From NCBI RefSeq assembly GCF_022012335.1, contig NZ_JAKLTO010000002.1, forward strand, positions 1-64,000: 64,000 nucleotides of DNA, given 5' to 3'. The position numbers were made by a program, and so were the translations under genes. The notes beneath the pieces are model-generated. The model did no database searches. It saw only the letters and a list, made by a program, of their open reading frames with translations, and was not told where the DNA came from. Below, one piece after another: positions 24,271-33,293 of this stretch (the stretch's first letter is position 1; each line of letters begins with the position of its first letter). This DNA comes from Flavobacterium sp. SM15. Lineage in GTDB: Bacteria > Bacteroidota > Bacteroidia > Flavobacteriales > Flavobacteriaceae.

Positions 24271-25049
24271 AAAACGATAATCGACAAATAAAAAACCACT
24301 TCACAAACCTGCTGGGTTGCTCCCAAACAATCCCCGGTATAACCGCCAATCCATTTCTGAAAATAACGCGCCAAAAAAAATCGAGCTACAAAAACCGGCA
24401 CTAAAACCAAAAGCAATTGCCATTGAAAACAAGAAAGAACAATTAACGGAAGTAACCCAAAAAAAACTGCTCCTACAACTTCGCGCCAACCATACTGTTG
24501 GGCAATTGGTTTGCTTTTACTGGTAGCATCCTCACGGGAATAATTATGCGTAAAAACGATCGAAATTGCCGCCAAACGACTAATGGAATGCGCCGATATA
24601 AACAAAAGCAAAGTTAAAGTTAAGACATTCATCTGAGCGTTTACTTTGATTATCATCTCTCCAATTGCATGAAGTTTAAGCAAAAACAAAAGCACGACCC
24701 CAATTGCTCCATAAGCGCCAATTGCACTGTCTTTCATGATAATTAGGATCTTCTCCTTAGTCCATCCGCCTCCGAAACCGTCGCAAACATCGGCAAAGCC
24801 GTCTTCGTGAAATGCTCCGGTTACTAAAATTCCGGTTATTAGTCCTAAAAGGACAGCAACTGTTTCTGAAAACAATTGAGCTGAAATCCAAAAAACAAAA
24901 AACACTACAAGACCAACAATCCAGCCAACAATTGGAAAATATCGTGTAGCTTTATTCAAATAGTCAGGATTATGATCAATATTCTTAGGACACGGAATTC
25001 GCGTATAAAACATTAATGCGGTAAAAAATATATCGAGTTCTTTTTTCAT
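24255..25049 (-). CDS. cobS: Adenosylcobinamide-GDP ribazoletransferase (cobalamin synthase)
   Basis: CobS joins alpha-ribazole (or its phosphate) to adenosylcobinamide-GDP at the inner membrane, closing the nucleotide loop. The 264-aa protein has about six membrane helices, the N-terminal FFTALMFYTRIPCP signature and the acidic motif FHEDGFADVCDGFGGG near residue 80, expected to bind metal. The length is normal. It sits 36 bases after bluB-cobT and overlaps cobC. Confidence 0.95.
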   Translation of the reverse strand: MKKELDIFFTALMFYTRIPCPKNIDHNPDYLNKATRYFPIVGWIVGLVVFFVFWISAQLFSETVAVLLGLITGILVTGAFHEDGFADVCDGFGGGWTKEKILIIMKDSAIGAYGAIGVVLLFLLKLHAIGEMIIKVNAQMNVLTLTLLLFISAHSISRLAAISIVFTHNYSREDATSKSKPIAQQYGWREVVGAVFFGLLPLIVLSCFQWQLLLVLVPVFVARFFLARYFQKWIGGYTGDCLGATQQVCEVVFYLSIIVLWKFI

Positions 25050-25085
25050 ATTAAATTGATTAACAACGAAACTTACCTTTTTGAG

Positions 25086-26762
25086 TTACTTATTACTCAC
25101 TCCTGCACTCTCAAAACTTGCCATCTCATTCAAAAAAGCAACTGCCGATTGCAAAATTGGAAATACAACCGCGCAGCCCGTTCCTTCCCCCAAACGTAAA
25201 TCGAGTTGTAAAATCGCTTTAGCATTCAAATAATTCAGGAGTTTACTGTGTGCCTGTTCTGCAGACTGATGACTGAAAATCGTATTTTTAATAATGTCCG
25301 GTTGGAGTTTATAAGCAATTAAGAAAGCTACACTGCAAATAAAACCATCCACCAAAATAAGCATGTTGTTTTTATAAGCTTCGAGCATTCCTCCGGCCAT
25401 TTGCAGGATTTCGAAACCTCCAAAATAAGCCAACTTGCTTTCTAAATCATCGGCTCCTTTATAGGATTCGATCGCTTTTCTTAAAATTTCGCTTTTGAAC
25501 TTGAGCTTTTCTTGGTTTACTCCGGTGCCTTTCCCCACACATTCTTCAATGGAAATTCCGGTAATAATGCTCATTAATACCGATGCTGTAGAAGTGTTCC
25601 CGATTCCCATTTCACCAAAACCAATACAATTGCTTCCTTTTTCAGCAATTTCCGAAACAACCTGACTTCCTTTTTCAAAACAAAGTTCCAATTGGCTTTT
25701 GGTCATGGCTGGCCCGTGTAAAAACGATTGCGTTCCTTTATCAACTTTAGCAGAAATCAAGCGTGCATTGGGTGGAAAATCATAATTCACCCCTGCATCG
25801 ACTATAGCTAACTGAATATTATTTTGCTTACAAAAAACATTGATAGCCGCACCTCCTTCTAAAAAATTAGTCACCATTTGACGGGTCACATCTTGAGGAT
25901 AAGCGCTTACTCCATGTTCGGCTATTCCGTGATCGGCGGCGAAAACAATCATGTTCGGTTGTTTAATTTCTGGAGTTAAAGTTTGAAAAACGGTTCCGAT
26001 TTGCTTGGCCAAAATTTCAAGAACTCCTAAAGCTCCGGTCGGTTTGGTTTTATTGTCGATTTTATGCTGAAGTGCCGTTTCAAGTTCAAAAGTATCATTG
26101 TTCATTTCAGAAGTCAAAGATTTGTTTTCAGATTCAATTTGATGGATTGCATCGAGTTGTGTGACCGATGGCTTTTCCGATTTCTGCTTCCAATGCAACT
26201 GCTGTAACATGGGTTGCTGGTTGTAATCTGTAGCAGGTTTTCCGATGCAGAAATACCCCAAAGGCTCAATGTGTTCGGGTAAGCCTAAAAGTTTTTTGAA
26301 CTGATAATAATTCAGAATGGAAACCCAGCCCATGGAATAGCCCTGTTCGGTAAGGGAAAGCCAAATGTTCTGCGCTGAACAAACCGCACTGAACTTGATC
26401 GCTTCATTACTTCCCACCGTTCCAATAGTGAAGGAATTCAGTACCGAACGGTCGTAACAAATCACCATTCCGAGCGGTGCTTCTTCTATTGCTTCAAGTT
26501 TCAACGCTTTGTATTGTTCCTTTTGAGATTCGTTATCGGTTTGATTGGCCGCTTTTTGGTCGTATTCCAAAAAAAGATTTTTAATCGCTTTTTTTAAATC
26601 TTTATTTTTAATGATATAATATTTTGTAGCATCCGTCAAACCTACGGAAGGCGCATAATGTCCCGCCTGTAAAGCTTTTTCAAGCACCGAATCCGGAACC
26701 TCATCACCGGTAAAATGACGGGTATCTCTCCTTGATTTCATTATATCATAAAGTGCATCCAT
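25086..26762 (-). CDS. cobT: Fused BluB (DMB synthase) - CobT (phosphoribosyltransferase)
   Basis: A 558-aa two-domain enzyme. Residues 1-197 are BluB, the nitroreductase-fold protein that breaks down reduced FMN with oxygen to form 5,6-dimethylbenzimidazole (SRRDTRHFTGDEVP, LQAGHYAPSVGLTD, SMGWVSILNYYQF, GYFCIGKP). After a linker of about 25 residues, residues 225-550 are CobT, which attaches ribose phosphate from nicotinate mononucleotide to that base (KTKPTGALGVLE, FAADHGIAEHGVSAYP, GFGEMGIGNTSTAS, and the catalytic Glu526 in RLGEGTG). Both halves look intact. The fusion puts making and activating the lower ligand in one chain. Confidence 0.94.
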   Translation of the reverse strand: MDALYDIMKSRRDTRHFTGDEVPDSVLEKALQAGHYAPSVGLTDATKYYIIKNKDLKKAIKNLFLEYDQKAANQTDNESQKEQYKALKLEAIEEAPLGMVICYDRSVLNSFTIGTVGSNEAIKFSAVCSAQNIWLSLTEQGYSMGWVSILNYYQFKKLLGLPEHIEPLGYFCIGKPATDYNQQPMLQQLHWKQKSEKPSVTQLDAIHQIESENKSLTSEMNNDTFELETALQHKIDNKTKPTGALGVLEILAKQIGTVFQTLTPEIKQPNMIVFAADHGIAEHGVSAYPQDVTRQMVTNFLEGGAAINVFCKQNNIQLAIVDAGVNYDFPPNARLISAKVDKGTQSFLHGPAMTKSQLELCFEKGSQVVSEIAEKGSNCIGFGEMGIGNTSTASVLMSIITGISIEECVGKGTGVNQEKLKFKSEILRKAIESYKGADDLESKLAYFGGFEILQMAGGMLEAYKNNMLILVDGFICSVAFLIAYKLQPDIIKNTIFSHQSAEQAHSKLLNYLNAKAILQLDLRLGEGTGCAVVFPILQSAVAFLNEMASFESAGVSNK

Positions 26763-26770
26763 AGAAAATT

Positions 26771-27286
26771 TTATTTTTTCTCTTTAATTTTTACAGGGAT
26801 TCCGGAAACCATAAGCACTACCTCATCAGCCTTTTTAGCTAAATATTGGTTCATCCAACCTTGCAATTCGGTAAATTTCCTTCCGATGTGGGTTTCGGCA
26901 TGAACGCCCATTCCTATTTCATTGGTAATAATGATGATAGTCGCGTTTTCCTGCTTGGCAATTGCTTCAAATTCAAACTTGGCTTGCTCCAAACTTAAAG
27001 CAACATCGTTTTTCGTATCCACAAAAAAATTGGTCAACCAAAGCGTTACACAATCGATGATTGCAACATTTTCTGAAAAATCGATTTCGCTCAAGTGCTT
27101 TTCCTTTTCAACATTGATCCAGCGTTCGTCTCTTTCCGATTGATGGCGGTCGATGCGCTTTTGAAAATCGTCGTCCCATTTTCTTGCTGTTGCTACATAC
27201 ATTGGTTTTGCGGAAAGTTCCATCGCTAAATCTTGAGCGTAGCTGCTTTTTCCTGAACGCTCGCCTCCTGTTATTAAGTAAATCAT
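26771..27286 (-). CDS. cobU: Adenosylcobinamide kinase / guanylyltransferase
   Basis: CobU phosphorylates adenosylcobinamide and then transfers GMP to it, giving the CobS substrate. The 171-aa protein has the P-loop GGERSGKSS (residues 7-15), the His that becomes guanylylated (His48 in RIDRHQSERDERW), and VAIIDCVTLWLTN. It is 8 bases upstream of bluB-cobT in the operon. With CobT and CobS it completes the nucleotide loop path from salvaged cobinamide. Confidence 0.95.
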   Translation of the reverse strand: MIYLITGGERSGKSSYAQDLAMELSAKPMYVATARKWDDDFQKRIDRHQSERDERWINVEKEKHLSEIDFSENVAIIDCVTLWLTNFFVDTKNDVALSLEQAKFEFEAIAKQENATIIIITNEIGMGVHAETHIGRKFTELQGWMNQYLAKKADEVVLMVSGIPVKIKEKK

Positions 27287-27317
27287 TATTTTATCTTCTT
27301 AACTCTTTGTTTTTTCT

Positions 27318-27683
27318 TTATTTATATGGACAATGAAGACAACTTTCTTCGCAACAATGCCCTCTTTTTAAATGATACCATGCTTTAAAAACCTTTTTTT
27401 CATCTTCTAAATAATAGTCAATTCCTTCAATAAGATTTTCAGTTTTAGGAAGTTTACTCGCTTTACTATCATGAGCCTCTTCTGGTAAAACTGCCGCTAC
27501 ATATTGATCAATTTTAATGCTACAAGCGGTTTTAAAGCAATCTGGACACAAGCAATCGACCACATCAGTAGGAACAAAAATCGGCGGGAAATCGTTGCAC
27601 CAGCATTTACTTCCTTCAAGAGTGTCGCCACAATTAAAAGGGACTCCGCAGGTGGAACACTTTTTTATTTTCTGGATATTCAT
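27318..27683 (-). CDS. Cys-rich protein: Cys_rich_CWC plus DUF5522-like domains
   Basis: A 121-aa protein with 13 cysteines. The N-terminal half has the Cys_rich_CWC pattern (KKCSTCGVPFNCG, SKCWCND, DCLCPDCF). The C-terminal half ends in YHLKRGHCCEESCLHCPYK, the pattern of DUF5522 proteins. Both families are uncharacterised; the Cys clusters suggest zinc or an iron-sulfur cluster. It is the first gene of the cobalamin salvage operon, 31 bases before cobU, and divergent from btuF. A role in corrinoid handling is only inferred from that position. Confidence 0.82.
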   Translation of the reverse strand: MNIQKIKKCSTCGVPFNCGDTLEGSKCWCNDFPPIFVPTDVVDCLCPDCFKTACSIKIDQYVAAVLPEEAHDSKASKLPKTENLIEGIDYYLEDEKKVFKAWYHLKRGHCCEESCLHCPYK

Positions 27684-27751
27684 GCCGTAAAGATAGTGCT
27701 TGTGCTTTTTTTAGAATTACAATCAAGCAGTATTTTTTTGCAAATTCTTAT

Positions 27752-27759
27752 ACCTTTGC
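27752..27759 (+). promoter_or_regulatory. -7 box of the btuFCD promoter
   Basis: TACCTTTG matches TAnnTTTG. It would start transcription near 27764, which favours the second ATG (27779) as the btuF start because the first would be leaderless. Confidence 0.4.
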
Positions 27760-27778
27760 GCTGATGAAACACAACACA

Positions 27779-28921
27779 ATGAAAACTTTTTTCTGTAAAA
27801 CACTACTCGTTTTCTTTCTTTTCACCATAATCGGATGCAAAAAAAATGAAACGGTAGAAAGCCAAAAAAATACCGAAGCCAAAAACAGTATTCAATACGC
27901 CAGCGGGCTTGCTATCTACAAACACGAAGGCTATTCCGTAGTTAAAGTTAGTAACCCGTGGCCTGATGCGAATAAAGTGTTTACCTATATTCTGAAAGAG
28001 AAAAACGGAGTAGTTCCGGATAGTTTACAAACTCATCCAACAATTCAAGTTCCTTTACAGTCTATTGTGGTAACTTCAACAACCAATGTTCCGTTTCTGG
28101 AAATGTTAGGAGTTGAAAACAAATTGATAGGGTTTCCACATACCGACTACATTTCCTCAGAAAAAACCAGAGCGCTTATCGATAAAGGCATCGTTAAAAA
28201 CGTAGGTCAAAACGAACGATTGAATATCGAACAACTTATTGATTTAGCACCGGAACTTATCGTAACCTTTGGGGTAGACAACAATAATCCAATGATCAAA
28301 AATCTTGAAAAAAGCGGTTTAAAAGTATTAATTCAAGGCGATTGGATGGAACAATCTCCGTTAGGAAAAGCCGAATGGTTAAAACTTTACGCAGCTTTAT
28401 TTGGAAAAGAAAAAGAAGCCGATGCCTTATTTGCTAACATCGTAAAAGAATACAACAACGCTTTATCATCTGTAAAAAATATAAAAGCAGAAAAGACGGT
28501 TTTATACGGTAATATGTACCAAGACCAGTGGTATGTAGCTAAAGGAAACAGCTGGGTGGCGCAATTTTTAAAAGATGCGAAATCCAACTATTTATGGGCG
28601 GACGAGCAAGGCTCCGGAAGTTTAGGCTTAACCTTTGAAAAAGTATTGGAAAAAGCAAAAAATGCAGATTTTTGGATCGCGGCAGGAACGTTTAAAACTT
28701 TAACTGAACTCTCGGCAAGCAATCCGCATTACAGTCAGTTTGATGCGTTCAACAAAAAAAATGTATATACTTTTGAAAGTAAATTAGGTGCAACAGGCGG
28801 AACAGTTTACTATGAAATGGCGCCAAGCCGACCGGATTTGGTCTTGAAAGATTACATCAAAATTTTCCATCCTGAGTTATTACCAAATTACCAATTAACT
28901 TTTGCTGAAAAACTGAACTAA
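27779..28921 (+). CDS. btuF: Cobalamin ABC transporter substrate-binding lipoprotein
   Basis: A periplasmic binding protein of the BtuF/FepB type (380 aa from the chosen ATG; an ATG 15 bases earlier is possible). The signal ends in the lipobox IIGC followed by a Lys-rich linker. The two-lobed fold is seen in IVVTSTTNVPFLEMLGVENK, NIEQLIDLAPELIVTFG and the C-terminal lobe (ADFWIAAGTFKTL). It delivers substrate to BtuC and BtuD encoded directly downstream. The context of cob genes divergent at 27683 argues for corrinoid over iron-siderophore. Confidence 0.88.
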   Translation: MKTFFCKTLLVFFLFTIIGCKKNETVESQKNTEAKNSIQYASGLAIYKHEGYSVVKVSNPWPDANKVFTYILKEKNGVVPDSLQTHPTIQVPLQSIVVTSTTNVPFLEMLGVENKLIGFPHTDYISSEKTRALIDKGIVKNVGQNERLNIEQLIDLAPELIVTFGVDNNNPMIKNLEKSGLKVLIQGDWMEQSPLGKAEWLKLYAALFGKEKEADALFANIVKEYNNALSSVKNIKAEKTVLYGNMYQDQWYVAKGNSWVAQFLKDAKSNYLWADEQGSGSLGLTFEKVLEKAKNADFWIAAGTFKTLTELSASNPHYSQFDAFNKKNVYTFESKLGATGGTVYYEMAPSRPDLVLKDYIKIFHPELLPNYQLTFAEKLN

Positions 28922-28922
28922 A

Positions 28923-29954
28923 TTGGCCAACCGCAAACGAAATATCGCTTTATTCTGTACCCTTGGATTAGTGCTTATAGTGCTTTTACTGGCAAACATT
29001 AGTTTTGGCTCGGTGACGATTCCTTTTAAAGAAGTAATTACCAGTTTAAGCGGCGGACAGGCAAGCAAAAGCACTTGGGAATATATCATTATTAATTACC
29101 GTTTGCCAAAAGCGATTACTGCGATTTTAGTTGGCATGGGCCTTTCCATAAGCGGATTAATGATGCAAACTCTGTTTAGAAATCCACTTGCCGGTCCTGA
29201 TGTTCTGGGATTAAGTTCCGGAGCCAGTTTAAGTGTGGCCTTTGTGATATTGGGGGCCAGTTTACTTCCTCCCTTTTTAAGTTCCATAGTATTATCTCCC
29301 TATGGATTGGTTTTAGCTTCAACCATTGGAAGTTTTATTGTTCTGATCGCTGTAATAATGGTTTCCCAATATTTACGGGATACAATGGCCATACTAATTA
29401 TCGGACTGATGTTCAGCAGTTTCACCAATGCTTTTGTTAATATTCTAACCTATTTCAGTACTGCCGAACAACTTCAAAAATTCACCTTCTGGTCTATGGG
29501 AAATCTTGGAAGTTTATCCTGGATGTCTATATTTCTATTGTCGATTTGTGTTGCAGTTGGACTACTCTTAGGACTTGTTAACGTAAAGCCCTTAAACACA
29601 TTGCTTTTAGGTGAAAATTATGCCCGAAGTCTGGGACTTGATTTTAAAAGAACGCGTTTAATCATACTATTCACAACCAGCATTTTAACCGGAAGCATTA
29701 CAGCTTTTGCCGGACCTATTGCCTTTATCGGATTAGCAATGCCTCATATCGCCAAATTAATATTCCAAACCAGCAACCATTTTGTGTTGTATTGGAGTAC
29801 TTTGCTTATTGGAGCTTCAGTGTTGCTTATTTGCGATATCGTTTCCCAAATGCCGGGAATGGAACTTACCTTACCAATTAACGCTATTACTTCTATAATC
29901 GGTGCGCCGGTTGTGGTTTGGTTGTTGGTTCGAAAACGAAAAATGATGAATTAA
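28923..29954 (+). CDS. btuC: Cobalamin ABC transporter permease
   Basis: A 343-aa FecCD-family inner membrane permease with about ten helices (VTIPFKEVITSLSGG, RLPKAITAILVGMGLSISGL, QTLFRNPLAGPDVLGLSSGA, and the ATPase-coupling GPIAFIGLAMPHIAKL). It begins one base after the btuF stop, and the only start giving a full N terminus is TTG at 28923. Its stop codon overlaps the ATG of the ATPase gene. All three genes form one operon. Confidence 0.9.
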   Translation: MANRKRNIALFCTLGLVLIVLLLANISFGSVTIPFKEVITSLSGGQASKSTWEYIIINYRLPKAITAILVGMGLSISGLMMQTLFRNPLAGPDVLGLSSGASLSVAFVILGASLLPPFLSSIVLSPYGLVLASTIGSFIVLIAVIMVSQYLRDTMAILIIGLMFSSFTNAFVNILTYFSTAEQLQKFTFWSMGNLGSLSWMSIFLLSICVAVGLLLGLVNVKPLNTLLLGENYARSLGLDFKRTRLIILFTTSILTGSITAFAGPIAFIGLAMPHIAKLIFQTSNHFVLYWSTLLIGASVLLICDIVSQMPGMELTLPINAITSIIGAPVVVWLLVRKRKMMN

Positions 29955-30733
29955 TGATCAAAACCGTTCTACATACCAACCAACTTACCATTGGGTACGT
30001 CTCAAAAAACAATAAGACCATTATTGCCCAAAACCTGAACCTGAACTTATCGGAAGGAAAACTGATTGCTTTGATAGGCGCTAACGGAATTGGAAAATCC
30101 ACCTTATTGCGCACCATTACAGGAATTCAGAAACCTTTGGAAGGATCTGTTTTTCTAAACGATAAAAAAATAAGCAATTTCGAACCTTTGGAACTTGCGC
30201 AAAATTTAAGTGTCGTGTTAACGGAAAAACTTCCGCCAAGTAATTTGACCGTTTTTGAACTGGTCGCTTTAGGCCGACAACCCTACACCAACTGGATCGG
30301 ATCTTTAACTGAAAAAGACCTTGCCGAAATTGATCAGGCAATAGAACTGACTCAGATTTCACATCTTCGTCACAAAAAACATTACGAAATCAGTGACGGT
30401 CAATTACAGAATGTTTTGGTAGCACGCGCTCTGGCTCAGGACACGCCTTTAATCATCCTTGACGAGCCTACCACCCATCTCGATTTGGTGCACAAAGTTG
30501 CCCTGTTCAAACTCCTTAAAAAACTAACTCATGAAACCGGAAAATGTATTTTATTTTCTACTCATGATGTGGATTTAGCCATTCAGTTAAGTGATGAAAT
30601 GATTGTAATGACTCCTGAAAAAGTAACACAAAACGAGCCGTGCAATCTAATTTCAGACGGAACTTTCAACACTATTTTTAAAGACGAGCACATTATTTTC
30701 GATCCGGAAAAAGGAAAATTCATCATACGCTAA
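29954..30733 (+). CDS. btuD: Cobalamin ABC transporter ATP-binding protein
   Basis: A 259-aa ATPase of the FecE/BtuD type starting at the ATG that overlaps the btuC stop (TAATG). Walker A is GANGIGKST (42-50), Walker B is LIILDEPTTHLD, and the switch His is in LFSTHDVDLA. The ABC signature reads ISDGQLQNVLVARAL where most members have LSGGQ, with Asp in place of the first Gly. The operon position with btuF and btuC defines its job. Confidence 0.9.
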   Translation: MIKTVLHTNQLTIGYVSKNNKTIIAQNLNLNLSEGKLIALIGANGIGKSTLLRTITGIQKPLEGSVFLNDKKISNFEPLELAQNLSVVLTEKLPPSNLTVFELVALGRQPYTNWIGSLTEKDLAEIDQAIELTQISHLRHKKHYEISDGQLQNVLVARALAQDTPLIILDEPTTHLDLVHKVALFKLLKKLTHETGKCILFSTHDVDLAIQLSDEMIVMTPEKVTQNEPCNLISDGTFNTIFKDEHIIFDPEKGKFIIR

Positions 30734-30786
30734 CCAATCTTGATGGGCAATTTTTCGTAACTTTAAGCTTCCAAAAAAACTAAGTT

Positions 30787-31560
30787 ATGAATGCAAAATC
30801 AATTATAATGCTGCTCTTATTCAGTTTTTCAACCCTGCAAAGCTTTGCGCAATTAAAACCGGTTTCCTATTCAGACGGCAATCAAAAGCTGGAAGGTTAC
30901 TTTGGTAAACCCGTAAAAGCAAACGCAAAAAAAGCCGGAGTATTGATTTTACCCGCTTGGATGGGTGTCGATGCACATTCTAAGGAAAGCGCGCAAGCCC
31001 TATCAAAGTTAGGATATTACACTTTTGTTGCCGACATCTATGGAGCCGATAAACGTCCTGCCAATACTCAGGAAGCCGGAAAATTGGCCGGTCATTACAA
31101 AACCAATTATAAAGAGTACCAAAACCGAATCCATCTAGCACTGCAACAACTCATTAAAAACGGTGCGAATCCAAATGAAATTGCAGTTATCGGTTATTGC
31201 TTTGGCGGAACCGGTGCTTTAGAAGCTGCCCGTGCCAACTTTCCCGTAAAAGGTGTGGTTTCTTTTCACGGTGGATTAGGTCGTGATGCAAACCGAACCA
31301 TTGAAACCATCAAGCCAAAAGTTTTGGTTTTACACGGTGCCGACGATTTTTTCATTCCCGAAACTGAAATCAAAGCCTTTCAGGATGAAATGAGAACCGG
31401 AAAAGCCGACTGGCAAATGGTTTATTACGCCGATGCCGTTCACGCCTTTACCCATAAAGATGCCGGAAGTGACAAATCCAAGGGGGCTGCTTACAATGAA
31501 AAAGCCGATAAACGCTCTTGGAAAGCCATGCTGGATTTTTTCGATGAGATTTTCAAATAA
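30787..31560 (+). CDS. Dienelactone hydrolase family protein, secreted
   Basis: A 257-aa alpha/beta hydrolase with a signal peptide (ends near LQSFAQ). The nucleophile is Cys in VIGYCFGGTG, the acid Asp in VLHGADDFFIPE and the base His in DAVHAFTH, which is the Cys-Asp-His triad of dienelactone hydrolases. The natural substrate is unknown; in Bacteroidota such periplasmic members are rarely characterised. It lies after btuD with a 53-base gap and no clear terminator, so its link to B12 is doubtful. Confidence 0.88.
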   Translation: MNAKSIIMLLLFSFSTLQSFAQLKPVSYSDGNQKLEGYFGKPVKANAKKAGVLILPAWMGVDAHSKESAQALSKLGYYTFVADIYGADKRPANTQEAGKLAGHYKTNYKEYQNRIHLALQQLIKNGANPNEIAVIGYCFGGTGALEAARANFPVKGVVSFHGGLGRDANRTIETIKPKVLVLHGADDFFIPETEIKAFQDEMRTGKADWQMVYYADAVHAFTHKDAGSDKSKGAAYNEKADKRSWKAMLDFFDEIFK

Positions 31561-31561
31561 G

Positions 31562-32536
31562 TTATTCCTCTAATTCGGGGAGTGTTTCTTTTACTTCTGA
31601 AACTGGTTTTTCAGGAATCATTTTATTGAGCCCTTTTTCAAACAAAGGCAAGAACCATACAAAAACCAATACACCCAGAAAATTAAAGAGGAAATGTGCG
31701 TTTGCCAAAGTTTGCTCTAAGGGAAGATCGCCACTGATCCACTCCACAAAACGCACAAACGGATAAAACAGCAACAGGCAAATCACAATCGAAATAAAAT
31801 TGAACAACAGATGGAACAAGCCGGTTTTGATTCCCTGGCGGCTTCCGTTTATGGTGGCAAGAAGTGTGTCACTACAGGTTCCCAGTTCGGCACCAAGCAT
31901 AATGGCAACACCACCAATTAAAGTGATTGCTCCTTTTTTCACCAATAAAATAGCCATCCCGACTGTTGCAGAAGACGATTGAATGATCAAAGTAACAACT
32001 GCTCCGGTTATCGAACCTGTAATCGGATCGTCCATCGCAGCCATCCATTGATGAAATAAAGGATCTTGTTTTAAGGGCGCAATTGCTGTTTCCATAATGA
32101 ACAATCCGAAGAATAACATTCCAAAATAAATGAACAACTGCCCATAACGTTTAAGATGTTCTTTCTGGGTGATGAGCAGAAAAGCCATTCCAATCATCAA
32201 TAAAATTGGAGAATACTTTGCAACATCCAAAGCAATGATCTGGCTACTGATCGTGGTACCAATGTTCGCCCCCATCACAATTCCCATGGCCTGCCTAAAA
32301 GTAAGTAAGCCGGAATTAACCAATACGATAGTAATAATAATCACTACTGATGAAGAATCCAGTAAAATTGTAATTATCGTTCCGGTAAATATCGCCGTAA
32401 AAGTATTTTTGGTAAAATGAAGCAGCCATTTTTTTGGTTTTTTGGCAGTAACTTTTCGAATAACATCAGACAAACTGGTTACTGCATACAGGAAAAGGAC
32501 CAAACCTCCCAAGAGGGTTAAAACAATCTCTTTCAT
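31562..32536 (-). CDS. Na/Pi cotransporter family protein
   Basis: An inner-membrane protein of the PNaS family (324 aa from the ATG at 32536; a TTG 9 bases earlier is less likely). It shows the paired inverted motifs of the family: LLDSSSVVIIITIVLVNSG with GANIGTTISSQ in the first half, and LIIQSSSATVGMAILLVKKG with GAELGTCSDT in the second. Members couple sodium to phosphate uptake or, in bacteria, may act in phosphate homeostasis. No PhoU domain is fused. Confidence 0.87.
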   Translation of the reverse strand: MKEIVLTLLGGLVLFLYAVTSLSDVIRKVTAKKPKKWLLHFTKNTFTAIFTGTIITILLDSSSVVIIITIVLVNSGLLTFRQAMGIVMGANIGTTISSQIIALDVAKYSPILLMIGMAFLLITQKEHLKRYGQLFIYFGMLFFGLFIMETAIAPLKQDPLFHQWMAAMDDPITGSITGAVVTLIIQSSSATVGMAILLVKKGAITLIGGVAIMLGAELGTCSDTLLATINGSRQGIKTGLFHLLFNFISIVICLLLFYPFVRFVEWISGDLPLEQTLANAHFLFNFLGVLVFVWFLPLFEKGLNKMIPEKPVSEVKETLPELEE

Positions 32537-32625
32537 GGCTTCCAATTTTAAAATTGAAATTACCCGAAGTTAAGGCTTTTTTACAATATAAAAGTTTTTA
32601 AAACATTATATTTCAGTTAATTAAC

Positions 32626-32651
32626 AAAAAAGCTCCACTTAAAAGTGAAGC
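32626..32651 (-). terminator. Terminator after the VOC gene
   Basis: On the minus strand gcttcactt pairs with aagtggagc around a short loop and is followed by six T residues. Confidence 0.75.
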
Positions 32652-32677
32652 CTTGCTTATAAACACAACGAGTGATT

Positions 32678-33103
32678 TTATTTTTGCTGATAATCGTAAT
32701 TTACCATCCAGTTAATCCCGAATTTATCGGTGAACATTCCGAAATAAGCCCCCCAGAATGTTTTATCCATAGGCATGGTTACTTTTCCGCCTTCAGACAA
32801 ACCGTTGAAAATTCTTGTAGCTTCCTCTTCACTATCTGCATTAATCGAAATAGAGAAATTATCGCCTAATTTTGGAATTCCTCCAAAGCCTTCCACGGCA
32901 TCACTTCCCATTAAAACCGTATTTCCAATTGGTAAAGAAATGTGCATGATTTTATTTTTATCAGCCTCTGAAATTGGGTATTCTGAAGGCATTTCTGAAA
33001 ATTTCCCTGCATAAGGAAATTCCCCTCCAAAAACTGATTTGTAAAAATTAAACGCTTCCTCGCAGGTACCGTTAAAGGTAAGATAAGGGTGTACACTTGC
33101 CAT
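32678..33103 (-). CDS. VOC family protein (PhnB/glyoxalase-like)
   Basis: A 141-aa vicinal-oxygen-chelate fold protein of the PhnB type (PYLTFNGTCEEAFNFYKSVFG, MHISLPIGNTVLMGSDAVEG, GAYFGMFTDKFGINWMVNY). These proteins have the beta-alpha-beta-beta-beta fold of glyoxalases, but catalytic roles are mostly unproven. It is a single-gene unit with its own terminator. Confidence 0.85.
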   Translation of the reverse strand: MASVHPYLTFNGTCEEAFNFYKSVFGGEFPYAGKFSEMPSEYPISEADKNKIMHISLPIGNTVLMGSDAVEGFGGIPKLGDNFSISINADSEEEATRIFNGLSEGGKVTMPMDKTFWGAYFGMFTDKFGINWMVNYDYQQK

Positions 33104-33229
33104 AGTTTGTTTTAAATTGGTTATATCTCAAATGTAGTTAAAGTTTTCCTTTTTCCAAATAAAGGGTACATATCACGCAAAAAAAATAAATTAAAACACT
33201 ATTAATCAATTACTTATAAAAATCTAAAC

Positions 33230-33237
33230 TATCTTTG
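33230..33237 (+). promoter_or_regulatory. -7 box before the TTHB210-like lipoprotein gene
   Basis: TATCTTTG matches TAnnTTTG and sits 56 bases before the start codon. No convincing -33 TTG is seen. Confidence 0.4.
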
Positions 33238-33293
33238 TAGCTTAAAACTAATCTTTCCGGAAACATTAATTTCTAATAAAAAAATTAAAATGT

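Noticed and set aside
27684..27778. A second cobalamin riboswitch between the cob operon and btuF
   Set aside because: The gap of about 90 bases is too short and has no B12 box (GCCAGGAGACCTGCC-like) on either strand.
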